From positions 248,001 to 312,000 of the forward strand of contig JAWLHE010000004.1 in the NCBI GenBank assembly GCA_041690495.1: 64,000 nucleotides of DNA, given 5' to 3'. Shown here in pieces: positions 40,749 to 49,114 of this stretch (its first letter is position 1; every line of letters starts with the position of its first letter). The notes under the pieces are model-generated. The model worked only from the letters and a program-made list of their open reading frames with translations, had not been told where the DNA came from and ran no database searches. The stretch comes from DATAAP01 sp041690495 (lineage in GTDB: Bacteria > Pseudomonadota > Alphaproteobacteria > CACIAM-22H2). A program made the translations under genes and the position numbers.

Positions 40749-41345
40749 ATGAAGCGTTCGCGTTCCATCCGCCTCGTCCTGCTCGGCTCGACGGGTTTTC
40801 TGGCCCTGGCCGGCTGCGACCAGCAGGACCCGCTCGCGCGCAACGATTTCTTCCAGAGCGAGCAGCAATGCGCATCCTCGAATGACGCCGATGCCTGCCG
40901 CCAGGCGCTGATGGATGCGCGCCAGGAGCACATGCGCACGGCCCCCGCCTTCGCCACCGCCGAAGCGTGCGAAGCGCGGTTCGGTCTGGACAACTGCCAG
41001 CCGACGACCCAGCCACCCTCGCCCGAGCAGATCCAGGCAGCCCCCGGCGAGCAGCCGCAGCAGACGGCCCAGTCCGGCGGCAGCTGGTTCCTGCCGATCA
41101 TGATGGGCTACATGATGGGCCGCACGATGGGCGGGCCGGTCGGGAGCCCGCCGGCCGCGGCGCCGCAGCAGACCGCGCGGGCCGACGCGGCGACCGGCAA
41201 GCCGGTCTACCGGGACGTCAACAACCGGGTCTATAGCGGCCGCGAATCGCTCGGCCAGACGCGCGTGATGGCCCCGCCGCGGGCGGCCCCCGGCGTCGCG
41301 CGCGGCGGCTTCGGCCGCACCGGGACCGGCACGGTATCATCCTAG
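40749..41345 (+). CDS. DUF1190 (YgiB-like) lipoprotein
   Basis: A 198-residue lipoprotein with signal MKRSRSIRLVLLGSTGFLAL AGC (lipobox L-A-G-C at about 20-23). DUF1190 features are FFQSEQQCASSNDADACRQA LMDARQEHMRTAPAF with paired cysteines, then the Gln/Pro-rich SPEQIQAAPGEQPQQTAQ, GSWFLPIMMGYMMGRTMG, and a C-terminal KPVYRDVNNRVYSGRESLG. It precedes a glutathionylspermidine-synthase-like gene; ygiB-ygiC is a conserved pair of unknown pathway. Only about 25 bases separate them. Confidence 0.88.
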   Translation: MKRSRSIRLVLLGSTGFLALAGCDQQDPLARNDFFQSEQQCASSNDADACRQALMDARQEHMRTAPAFATAEACEARFGLDNCQPTTQPPSPEQIQAAPGEQPQQTAQSGGSWFLPIMMGYMMGRTMGGPVGSPPAAAPQQTARADAATGKPVYRDVNNRVYSGRESLGQTRVMAPPRAAPGVARGGFGRTGTGTVSS

Positions 41346-41369
41346 TCCACACCGGGCTCGCGGGGCGCC

Positions 41370-42500
41370 ATGCAGCGCGTGAGAGTTCCGGAACGGGCCG
41401 ACTGGCGGGTGCGGGCGGACGCGATCGGCTTCAAGTTCCATACCATTGACGGCGCGCCCTACTGGACCGAGGACGCCGCCTACATGTTCAGCGAGGCGGA
41501 GATCGACGCGGTCGAGGCGGCCACGGCCGAGCTCGAGCAGATGTGCCTGCAGGTCGTCGACCGCGTTGTCCGCGAGGGCCGCTATGACCTCCTCAAGCTG
41601 CCGAGCGGGGCGGCCGAGCTGATCGAGGAGAGCTGGGTCCGCTTCGACAAGAACATCTACGGGCGGTTCGATCTCGCCTGGCAGCCGGGGCAGCCGCCGA
41701 AGCTGCTCGAATACAATGCCGACACGCCGACCGCGCTGTTCGAGTCCAGCGTCGTGCAGTGGGAATGGCTTCAGACCGTCGATCCCGGCGCCGACCAGTT
41801 CAACTCGATCCACGAGAAGCTGATCGAGGCCTGGCGCAATTTCGGCCTGCCGTTCCGCGCGCTGCATTTCACCTGCGTGCGCAATCACGAGGAGGATCGC
41901 GGGACGGTCGACTATCTGCGCGACACCGCGACCCAGGCCGGGCTCGAGGCGCCGTTCCTCTATATCGACGAGCTCGGCTGGAACGGCGAGCAGTTCGTCG
42001 ATGTCGAGGACCAGCCCATCCAGGCGCTGTTCAAGCTCTATCCGTGGGAGTGGCTGCTGCGCGAGGAGTTTGCTGCCCATATCGGCCCCAGCGCCATGCA
42101 GCTGATCGAGCCGGCGTGGAAGATGGTGCTGAGCAACAAGGCGGTGCTGCCGCTGCTCTGGGGCATGTTCGAGGGCCATCCCAATCTTCTGCCGGCCGCC
42201 TTCGCGCCCGAGCATGTCGACGGGCCGCTGGTGCGCAAGCCGATCTACGGCCGCGAAGGCGCCAATGTTAGCATTTTCGCGCACGGCAGCGATGCGGCAC
42301 CGGAACACGAAACCGAGGGTCCCTACGACGCCGAGGGTTACGTCTACCAGGCCTATGCGCCGCTGCCGGTGTTCGAGGGCAACCATGCCGTGGTCGGCTC
42401 ATGGGTCATCGCCTCGCAGCCTGCCGGGATCGGCATGCGCGAGGACAACGGCCCGATCACCCGCAATACCAGCCGTTTCGTGCCGCACCTGTTCCGCTGA
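41370..42500 (+). CDS. Glutathionylspermidine synthase family protein (YgiC-like)
   Basis: A 376-residue ATP-grasp ligase resembling the synthetase half of Gsp. Landmarks are GFKFHTIDGAPYWTEDAAY, the PPKLLEYNADTPTALFESSV VQWEW segment, IQALFKLYPWEWLLREEFAA, and the late RKPIYGREGANVSIF with VGSWVIASQPAGIGMRED. Relatives YgiC and YjfC lack glutathionylspermidine activity in E. coli; a C-N ligase on an unknown peptide is likely. Paired with DUF1190, it probably acts in an envelope stress or modification role. Confidence 0.88.
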   Translation: MQRVRVPERADWRVRADAIGFKFHTIDGAPYWTEDAAYMFSEAEIDAVEAATAELEQMCLQVVDRVVREGRYDLLKLPSGAAELIEESWVRFDKNIYGRFDLAWQPGQPPKLLEYNADTPTALFESSVVQWEWLQTVDPGADQFNSIHEKLIEAWRNFGLPFRALHFTCVRNHEEDRGTVDYLRDTATQAGLEAPFLYIDELGWNGEQFVDVEDQPIQALFKLYPWEWLLREEFAAHIGPSAMQLIEPAWKMVLSNKAVLPLLWGMFEGHPNLLPAAFAPEHVDGPLVRKPIYGREGANVSIFAHGSDAAPEHETEGPYDAEGYVYQAYAPLPVFEGNHAVVGSWVIASQPAGIGMREDNGPITRNTSRFVPHLFR

Positions 42501-42770
42501 GGCCGCCCGGGGAAAACCATTGCGACCGGTCGGCTGGTGCAGCCCGGCGCCTGTCTGCCGGGGCGGCCGATCAGGCCGCGGTTTCAACCAGGAGATCGCC
42601 GCCGCCCGCCTCGCCCGGTGGCGCGCACGCCGTGACAAACTCGCGCCGGCGCAACGCAGCGAATTTTACTTCACCACTGGCGCTCCATCCTGCGCGGGCG
42701 TAAACAAGCGCCGCGGTCGATCAGGCCGCGCCACTGACTCGCATGCCAGAGCCCCAGGAGGGGGCAACCC

Positions 42771-42995
42771 ATGAAGAAGCTCATCGCCGCTGCCGTCGCA
42801 GCGGCGTTCTCGCTCAGCATCGCCGGCGCCGCGATGGCCGCGCCGGCCCAGCTCGACCAGCGCCACAGCCAGGCGACCGAGATCCAGGCGAAAAAGCCGG
42901 CGGATCAGGCGGCGACGAAAAAGAAGGCCGTCAAGAAAAAGTCGTCGAACAAGGTCCAGAAGAAAAAAGTCCAGAAGAAGAAGAAGGCCGTCTGA
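42771..42995 (+). CDS. Exported lysine-rich small protein
   Basis: A 74-residue protein with a clean signal peptide (MKKLIAAAVAAAFSLSIAGA AMAAPA). The mature part is about 48 residues, half of them lysine, ending KKKAVKKKSSNKVQKKKVQK KKKAV. AGGAGGG precedes the ATG. Strongly basic, disordered exported peptides occur in several alphaproteobacteria, but I do not know a function; binding to acidic cell-surface polymers or DNA is possible. It is monocistronic and ends in a strong hairpin at 43019-43047. Confidence 0.75.
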   Translation: MKKLIAAAVAAAFSLSIAGAAMAAPAQLDQRHSQATEIQAKKPADQAATKKKAVKKKSSNKVQKKKVQKKKKAV

Positions 42996-43018
42996 GGCGG
43001 CAGTTCGGAATCCTTCGA

Positions 43019-43047
43019 GGGGCGCCGCGGTCCGATCGCGGCGCCCC
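43019..43047 (+). terminator. Strong hairpin after the lysine-rich gene
   Basis: ggggcgccgcg pairs with cgcggcgcccc over 11 perfect bp around a 7-base loop, 23 bases past the stop. Bases attgcattgc follow, a weak T-run. It is a likely intrinsic terminator. Confidence 0.7.
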
Positions 43048-43430
43048 ATTGCATTGCTCGTGTCGGTCGGGCCATCGCAGGCCTGCCGTCCGGTTCAAGC
43101 AGCGATCTTCTGTGGTTCGAGCAAACCGGGAAGCTGCCAGCGCGCCGGGCAAGCGATGAAGAGACACGAACAAACTTAGCCGTTGCACGCGGGCTGCTCC
43201 GCTTCCAGCCGCCCTTCGGCACGAGCAGGCGAACGCCCGCGAGATTCAAGCGTGGGATGCGCCCCGGGCTCAACTTTAGTTCGGCGATTGCGAGGTTTCG
43301 TCCTATCCTAGCCGCTCCATCAGCGGACGGCAGGGACAACCGCTCATTGGCCATGGAGCGAGATCGCCACTAACATGTGACGCTGCTGTCGCGCGGGCCC
43401 CGCCTGCTGCCTCCAATGAGGAAGTTCCGA
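43048..43430. promoter_or_regulatory. Upstream region of the nitric oxide reductase gene
   Basis: About 380 bases with no supported gene. The NorZ promoter should be here. I looked for an FNR/NnrR-type TTGxC-N6-GxCAA or an NsrR palindrome and did not find one I could defend. AT-richer pieces such as aacaaacttagccg and tcaactttagttcgg stand out. Confidence 0.35.
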
Positions 43431-45746
43431 ATGAGCAGCACGAAAAGACTTTGGACGCTTCTTGCGATTCTGCTGATCGTTTCCTTCGGTGTGCTGCTGT
43501 GGAGCGGCAATCAGATCTACCAGAAAGCGCCGCCGATGCCGGAGCGGGTCGTCTCGTCCGACGGGAGCGTGATCTATACGCGCGCCGAAATCGAGGTGGG
43601 GCGCCAGGTCTGGCAGTCGATGGGGGGCATGCAGCTCGGCTCGATCTGGGGCCATGGCGGCTATGTCGCGCCCGACTGGAGCGCCGACTGGCTGCATCGC
43701 GAGGCGGTGGCATTGCTCGACCGCTGGACGCAAGGCGAGTTCGGCGCCGGCGGCTACAGCCAGCTGGGCGAGGAGCAGCAGGCGGCGCTTCAGGGCCGTC
43801 TGCAAGCCCGCATGCGACGGAACACCTACGATTCCGAAACCGGAACCATCACGCTCCAACCCGATCGGGCGTCAGCCATCGCAAGGACCTCCGCGCATTA
43901 CGAAAGCCTCTTCGGCAACGATCCGGACACCGCCGAGCTGCGCGAAGCCTACGCGATGAAGAACGACACCGTGCCCGACCCCGAGCATCGGCGCGTGCTC
44001 TCGGCCTTTTTCTGGTGGACCGCCTGGGCGGCAGTCACCGAGCGGCCCGGAGACACCACGACCTACACCAACAACTGGCCGAGCGAGCCTCTGGTCGGCA
44101 ACCGGCCGCCGGCAAGCACGTTCCTGTGGTCGGCCTTCAGCGTGACCTTCCTTCTCGCCGGCATCGGGCTCCTTGGCTGGCATCACGCCGTCACGCACGG
44201 TCGTCCGGATGCGCCGCATCGGCTTCCCGACTTCGACCCGATGCGCCACATCACGGTCACCCCCTCGATGCTGGCGACGGCAAAGTATTTCTGGGTGCTG
44301 CTCGCCCTGTTCCTGGTGCAGATCCTGTTCGGTGCGATCACCGCGCATTACCAGGTCGAAGGCCAGCTCGTTTACGGATACGCGATGGCGGAGGTGCTGC
44401 CGTATTCGATCACGCGCACCTGGCATACTCAGCTGGCGATCCTGTGGATCGCCGTCGCCTGGCTCGGCACCGGACTCTATATCGGGCCGGCGGTTTCCGG
44501 CTACGAGCCGCCCTACCAGCGGCTCGGCGTGAACGTCCTCTGGGTCTGCCTGATCATCATCGTGGTGGGCTCGTTCGCCGGACAGTGGTTCGCGGTGATG
44601 CAGATGCTGGGGCTCGAAAACAACTTCTGGTTCGGGCACCAGGGCTGGGAATATGCCGATATGGGCCGCTTCTGGCAGTGGTTCCTGTTCATCGGTCTGA
44701 TGCTCTGGCTTGCCCTGGTCGGCCGGGCATTGTGGCCGACTCTGCGCGGCCGTTCCGAGTCCCGGTCCATAGCCGGCCTGCTGTTCCTATCCACGATCGC
44801 GATCGGCCTGTTCTTCGGCGCTGCCCTGCTGTGGGGAGAACGAACCCATCTCTCAATGGTGGAATACTGGCGGTGGTGGCTGGTCCATCTATGGGTAGAG
44901 GGCTTCTTCGAGGTGTTCGCCACCGCCGTCATCGCCTTCCTGTTCACGCGCCTCGGGCTGCTGCCCGTGGCGACGGCGACCGTGGCCGTCCTGTTCGCGA
45001 CCATCGTGTTCATGGCGGGCGGCGTGCTGGGTACCCTGCACCACCTGTATTTCGCCGGCACGCCGATCTCCGTGCTGGCGCTCGGTGCAAGCTTTTCGGC
45101 GCTGGAGGTGGTGCCGCTGGCCTATATCGGATTCGAGGCCTATCACAATTACCGGCTGGGCGGCGCCACGCCATGGATGCGGCGCTATCGGTGGCCGGTC
45201 ATGTTCTTCATCGCCGTTGCGTTCTGGAATCTCGTGGGCGCCGGGCTGTTCGGCTTCCTCGTCAATCCGCCGCTGTCGCTCTACTACATGCAGGGCCTGA
45301 ACCTGACGCCGCTGCACGGTCACACGGCGCTGTTCGGGGTCTATGGAATGCTCGGCATCGGACTCGTCCTGTTCTGCCTGCGCGGCATGAAGCCCGATCT
45401 GGCGTGGCACGAAGGCATCCTCAAGACCGCCTTCTGGTGCTTCAATATCGGCCTTGCCCTGATGGCCCTGCTCACGCTGCTGCCGCTGGGCACACTGCAA
45501 CTGTTCGCCGCGCTCGAGCACGGCTACTGGTACGCGCGATCCGACCAGTTCATGCAGCAGCCCCTGGTCGACCTGCTGGTCTGGTTGCGCGTTCCGGGCG
45601 ATACGATCTTCGCGATCGGCGCGCTGGTCCTGGCAGTCTTCGTGATCGGCCTGTGGATCTTCCCGCGCCGGGAAGACGAACTGCGCGTTCGCGAGCGCGA
45701 AACCGGCAAGGGCGTTGGCGCGGAGTCCCCGGGCCTCAGACATTGA
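43431..45746 (+). CDS. norZ: Quinol-dependent nitric oxide reductase (qNOR)
   Basis: A 771-residue single-subunit qNOR that reduces NO to N2O with quinol electrons, in the inner membrane. An N-terminal helix (LWTLLAILLIVSFGVLLWSG) and a periplasmic cytochrome-like domain (residues about 30-220) carry SMGGMQLGSIWGHGGYVAPD, FWWTAWAAVTERPGDTTTYT NNWPS. Then come about 12 helices of the heme-copper oxidase fold, with SITRTWHTQLAILWIAVAWL (heme His), the HYQVEGQ motif, WWLVHLWVEGFFEVFATAVI (iron ligands), and TLHHLYFAGTP. No heme-c CxxCH is present, which separates it from cNOR. ATG at 43431 follows GAGGAAG. Confidence 0.94.
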   Translation: MSSTKRLWTLLAILLIVSFGVLLWSGNQIYQKAPPMPERVVSSDGSVIYTRAEIEVGRQVWQSMGGMQLGSIWGHGGYVAPDWSADWLHREAVALLDRWTQGEFGAGGYSQLGEEQQAALQGRLQARMRRNTYDSETGTITLQPDRASAIARTSAHYESLFGNDPDTAELREAYAMKNDTVPDPEHRRVLSAFFWWTAWAAVTERPGDTTTYTNNWPSEPLVGNRPPASTFLWSAFSVTFLLAGIGLLGWHHAVTHGRPDAPHRLPDFDPMRHITVTPSMLATAKYFWVLLALFLVQILFGAITAHYQVEGQLVYGYAMAEVLPYSITRTWHTQLAILWIAVAWLGTGLYIGPAVSGYEPPYQRLGVNVLWVCLIIIVVGSFAGQWFAVMQMLGLENNFWFGHQGWEYADMGRFWQWFLFIGLMLWLALVGRALWPTLRGRSESRSIAGLLFLSTIAIGLFFGAALLWGERTHLSMVEYWRWWLVHLWVEGFFEVFATAVIAFLFTRLGLLPVATATVAVLFATIVFMAGGVLGTLHHLYFAGTPISVLALGASFSALEVVPLAYIGFEAYHNYRLGGATPWMRRYRWPVMFFIAVAFWNLVGAGLFGFLVNPPLSLYYMQGLNLTPLHGHTALFGVYGMLGIGLVLFCLRGMKPDLAWHEGILKTAFWCFNIGLALMALLTLLPLGTLQLFAALEHGYWYARSDQFMQQPLVDLLVWLRVPGDTIFAIGALVLAVFVIGLWIFPRREDELRVRERETGKGVGAESPGLRH

Positions 45747-45777
45747 GCCCGACCGCCATCAGGCGCCGCCCCGCTCA

Positions 45778-46179
45778 ATGAACGAATTCTATCCGGAAAT
45801 CCGGCTCGTCCACATCGTCGCCGTACTCGCCAGCGGGGGACTGTTTCTGGTGCGCGGGATCGCGCTGTTCGCAGGCGCAGGCTGGGCGATGATCATGCCG
45901 CTGCGCTTGCTGAGCTACACCATCGACACTGTACTGCTCACCGCGGCACTGATGCTGATGACGATCGTGCAGCAGTACCCGTTCGTTCACGCCTGGCTGA
46001 CGGTGAAGGTGGTGCTGCTGGTCGTCTACATCGCCCTCGGGGTCCTCGCGTTCCGGAAGGGCCGCACGCATGCGGTGCGGCTCGGCTGCTGGCTCGCCGC
46101 CCTGGCGGTCTATGCCTTCATCATCTCCGTTGCCCGGGCGCACGATCCTCTCGGAATCCTGGCCGGTCTCGTCGGGTGA
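45778..46179 (+). CDS. SirB-family membrane protein
   Basis: A 133-residue four-helix membrane protein, MNEFYPEIRLVHIVAVLASG GLFLVRGIALF, then LLSYTIDTVLLTAALMLMTI VQQYPF, WLTVKVVLLVVYIALGVLAF and CWLAALAVYAFIISVARAHD PLG. These match the SirB (invasion gene regulator) family of small membrane proteins with unknown biochemistry; conserved His and Arg residues fit a heme or redox role, but that is guesswork. It starts 31 bases after norZ, so the two probably form one transcript. Confidence 0.85.
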   Translation: MNEFYPEIRLVHIVAVLASGGLFLVRGIALFAGAGWAMIMPLRLLSYTIDTVLLTAALMLMTIVQQYPFVHAWLTVKVVLLVVYIALGVLAFRKGRTHAVRLGCWLAALAVYAFIISVARAHDPLGILAGLVG

Positions 46180-46216
46180 CGGGCCGCCCGCGCGATCGCG
46201 GCCGCGCCCGGTCTCT

Positions 46217-46720
46217 TCAGCCGGGGAAGGAGTCGCCCCAGATCACCCTGTATTCGCCGGCCCGCAGGGCCGGCGTCGGCGCCAGGGCGTCGGTCGCGCA
46301 TAGCAGCATGTCGACATGCCTGCCGCCGCTGGACATCGGCAGGATGATCTTCTGGTAGAACATGAAATCGCGCTCCGGCCGCTTCGCCTTCTGCTCGCGG
46401 TACATCGCCTGGCGCCGACGGACGATCGCGCCATACTCGCGCGAGATCTCGGGGCCCCGCGCGCCGTAGCGTTCCTCGTCCGTATAGATCCCCGTCAGGT
46501 CTCGCCCGGCCCATGTGCATATCTGGGTTCCGATCAGGCGGAAGCGGAAGCGCTGCGGATCGCGCTCGACGTCGACGAGGAAGAGGAACGGCAGCAGCCT
46601 CGGGATGTCGAGCGGATCGATCGCCGCGCGCGCGGGCAAGCGGCCGTCGGCGATCTTCGATCGCCAGTATGCATAGACCTCGCGCAGCCGGTGACTGGCA
46701 ATATCACTGACGTTGAACAT
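46217..46720 (-). CDS. PAS_5 domain protein
   Basis: A 167-residue soluble protein of the PAS_5 (PF07310-type) family, a sensory PAS fold common in alphaproteobacteria without an attached output domain. Visible features are LREVYAYWRSKIADGRLPAR, IPRLLPFLFLVDVERDPQRF RFRLIGTQICTWAGRDLTGI Y and the terminal EYRVIWGDSFPG. The ligand is unknown. It converges with the SirB gene and lies 100 bases past gshA on the same strand. Confidence 0.85.
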   Translation of the reverse strand: MFNVSDIASHRLREVYAYWRSKIADGRLPARAAIDPLDIPRLLPFLFLVDVERDPQRFRFRLIGTQICTWAGRDLTGIYTDEERYGARGPEISREYGAIVRRRQAMYREQKAKRPERDFMFYQKIILPMSSGGRHVDMLLCATDALAPTPALRAGEYRVIWGDSFPG

Positions 46721-46820
46721 CTCGGACTTCCGGTACCGGGGGGAATCGATACCAGAAAGGGGTTAATGGAATTGATCCGCCGGCCGGGCGCTGTTCTCAG
46801 CCGCCCGCCAGCCGACCGGG

Positions 46821-48191
46821 CTAATACGCGAGTTCGGTGAACACCGGATCGACGGAGCCGCCCCATTCGCCATGGAACTTGTCGAGCTTTTCCTCGGCGC
46901 GCGTACGGCCGCTCGCGGCGATCTCGGTCACGCTGTTGAGGAAATGCGTTTCGTCGGCATCGCCCATGCGGTTCACGCGCTTGCGCGCACGCAAACCCTC
47001 GCGTGCGATCGAAACCATCTCGATCGCGACCTGCTGCAGGGTAGCGCCGCGGAACGGCGTCCTGAGCGCGAACCGCGGCACGTCGCGGCGCAGCTGCGCG
47101 TGCTCGTCGGTCGTCCAGTCCTTGACCAGGTCCCATGCCGCGTCGAGCGCGGCGCGGTCGTAGAGCAGGCCCACCCACAGCGCCGGCAGGCCGCACAGCG
47201 TTTTCCAGCTCCCGCTGTCCGCGCCGCGCATCTCGAGATACTTCTTGAGCCGCACCTCGGGAAACGCGGTGGTGAGGTGATCGCCGAAATCGCCGATCGT
47301 CGGCACCTCGCCCTCGAAGCCCTGCAGCCTGCCCGCCATGAAGTCGCGGAACGAGCGGCCGCTCACGTCGACGTACCGGCCGTCGCGATAGGCGAAGTAC
47401 ATGGGCACGTCGAGGATGTACTCGACATAGCGCTCGTAGCCGAAGCCCGGCTCGAACACGAAGGGCAGCATGCCGGAGCGGTCGGGGTCGGTGTCGGTCC
47501 AGATGTGGCTGCGATAGCTGAGGAAGCCGTTCGGCTTGCCCTCGGTGAAGGGGGAGTTGGCGTAGAGCGCGGTCGCGACCGGCTGCAGGGCGAGGCCGAC
47601 GCGGAACTTCTTCACCATGTCCGCCTCGGATTCGTAGTCGAGATTGACCTGGACGGTACAGGTGCGGACCATCATGTCGAGCCCGAGCCTGCCGCGCTTG
47701 GGCATGTACTCGCGCATGATCCGGTATCGCCCCTTGGGCATCCACGGGATGTCGTCGCGCCGCCATTTCGGGTCGAAGCCCATGCCGAGCAGGCCGACGC
47801 CGAGCTCCGAGGCGACGATCTTGCACTCGGCGAGATGCTTGTTCACCTCGTCGCAGGTCTGGTGGATGGTTTCGAGCGGAGCGCCCGACAGCTCGACCTG
47901 TCCGCCCGGCTCGAGGGTCACGCTGCAGGTCGCGCTGCTCAGCGCGATGACGTTGCCGTTCTCCTCGACCGGCTTCCAGCCGAAGCGCGTCAGCCCGAGC
48001 AGCAGGCTCCTGATGCTCGCGTCGGCGCCGTCATAGGGCAGCCGGCGCAGGTCGGACAGGCGGTAGGCGAACTTCTCGTGCTCGGTGCCGATGCGCCAGT
48101 CGCTCTTCGGCTTGGCGCCGCTGGCGATGTAGTCGACGAGCTGGCGGCGGTCGGTGATCGGCGCGCCGCGGGACGGAGGGACACCGGACAT
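46821..48191 (-). CDS. gshA: Glutamate-cysteine ligase, alphaproteobacterial/plant type
   Basis: A 456-residue first enzyme of glutathione synthesis. It belongs to the group shared by alphaproteobacteria and plants: WRIGTEHEKFAYRLSDLRRL, then LSSATCSVTLEPGGQVELSG A, DPKWRRDDIPWMPKGRYRIM REYMP, VRTCTVQVNLDYESE and FPEVRLKKYLEMRGAD. The glutamate-binding and ATP-site motifs are complete. Glutathione is a probable thiol for the peroxiredoxin at 22.2 kb. It is 15 bases after rsmE, so the two are co-transcribed. Confidence 0.96.
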   Translation of the reverse strand: MSGVPPSRGAPITDRRQLVDYIASGAKPKSDWRIGTEHEKFAYRLSDLRRLPYDGADASIRSLLLGLTRFGWKPVEENGNVIALSSATCSVTLEPGGQVELSGAPLETIHQTCDEVNKHLAECKIVASELGVGLLGMGFDPKWRRDDIPWMPKGRYRIMREYMPKRGRLGLDMMVRTCTVQVNLDYESEADMVKKFRVGLALQPVATALYANSPFTEGKPNGFLSYRSHIWTDTDPDRSGMLPFVFEPGFGYERYVEYILDVPMYFAYRDGRYVDVSGRSFRDFMAGRLQGFEGEVPTIGDFGDHLTTAFPEVRLKKYLEMRGADSGSWKTLCGLPALWVGLLYDRAALDAAWDLVKDWTTDEHAQLRRDVPRFALRTPFRGATLQQVAIEMVSIAREGLRARKRVNRMGDADETHFLNSVTEIAASGRTRAEEKLDKFHGEWGGSVDPVFTELAY

Positions 48192-48206
48192 TGCAGACTT
48201 CCAGAA

Positions 48207-48980
48207 CTAGGCAAGCGGTTTGAATCGCGGCGGCGGCGATTTGAGCCGGTCGTGCGAGACGGCTTGATAAATCGCCAGCGCCGCGAGAGCGGCGGTGTCG
48301 GCGCGCAGCACACGCGGGCCCAGGCCGACGGGCGTAACAAAGGGGAGTTTGTGGAGGGCGTCAAGCTCGGCCCGCGCAAAGCCGCCCTCCGGCCCGATCA
48401 TGAGTGCGCACGGCGCCGCGGTATCGAGCGTGCCGAGCGCCTCCATGATCGGACCGCCCGCGCCCGACTCGTCGCACAGAATAATGCGCCGTTCCGGCGC
48501 CCACCCCGCAAGCAGCGACTCGAAGGTCGTCGCCGGATGCAGTTTCGGGACGGTAAGTCGCTCACATTGTTCGGCGGCCTCGATCGCGGTTGCGCGCAGC
48601 CGCTCGTCGTTGACGCGGCCGACGATCGTGTGCCGCGTGAAGACCGGCCAGATCGCCGCGGCGCCGAGCTCGGTCGCCTTCTCGATCATGAAATCGAGTC
48701 GCGCGCGCTTGATCGGCGCGAACAGCAGCCAGACATCCGGCTCGTCTTCCTGCTCGCGGCGCCTTTCCTCGAGCGCCAGCGTCGTCCAGCCCTTGCCGAA
48801 GGCCTCGATGCGCGCCGCGTATTCCCCGTCGCGGCCATTGAACACCGCAACGCGGTCGCCTTTCTTCAGCCGCAGCACATGGTGCAGATAGTGGGTGCGC
48901 GGCGCGTCGAGGCCGACGGTCGGCACGTCGAGCGGCGCATCGACGAAGAGCCGCGCGGCGATGCGTTCCTCACCGCTCAC
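48207..48980 (-). CDS. rsmE: 16S rRNA m3U1498 methyltransferase
   Basis: A 257-residue SPOUT methyltransferase. The N-terminal PUA-like domain reads RLFVDAPLDVPTVGLDAPRT HYLHHVLRLKKGDRVAVFNG RDGE; the SPOUT knot is ALMIGPEGGFARAELDAL and the LGPRVLRADTAALAALAIYQ A tail. It modifies U1498 in the ribosome decoding centre. The frame stays open past 49052, but upstream residues (ASSCWIAGSSPAMT) are the interspersed repeat read through, so I place the start at GTG 48980 (VSGEERIAARLF). No strong ribosome site confirms it. Confidence 0.93.
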   Translation of the reverse strand: MSGEERIAARLFVDAPLDVPTVGLDAPRTHYLHHVLRLKKGDRVAVFNGRDGEYAARIEAFGKGWTTLALEERRREQEDEPDVWLLFAPIKRARLDFMIEKATELGAAAIWPVFTRHTIVGRVNDERLRATAIEAAEQCERLTVPKLHPATTFESLLAGWAPERRIILCDESGAGGPIMEALGTLDTAAPCALMIGPEGGFARAELDALHKLPFVTPVGLGPRVLRADTAALAALAIYQAVSHDRLKSPPPRFKPLA

Positions 48981-49000
48981 GGCACATGCCACAAAAAAAA

Positions 49001-49069
49001 TTGTCATCGCCGGGCTCGACCCGGCGATCCAGCAACTGGATGCCCGGGTCAAGCCCGGGCATGACAGTC
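49001..49069. repeat. Interspersed alphaproteobacterial repeat, copy 4
   Basis: Stems cgccggg-ctcga-cccggcg and gcccggg-tcaag-cccgggc, with the tail catgacag; it nearly matches 17321-17411 without the spacer. It lies in the divergent space between rsmE and ubiA and extends the rsmE frame upstream. Confidence 0.85.
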
Positions 49070-49114
49070 AAGAGAACTGGACCCGGCAGAACCTTCATCG
49101 TCTAAGATTACGCC

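Noticed and set aside
43048..43430. FNR/NnrR or NsrR operator before norZ
   Set aside because: No palindrome close to either consensus could be identified by eye.
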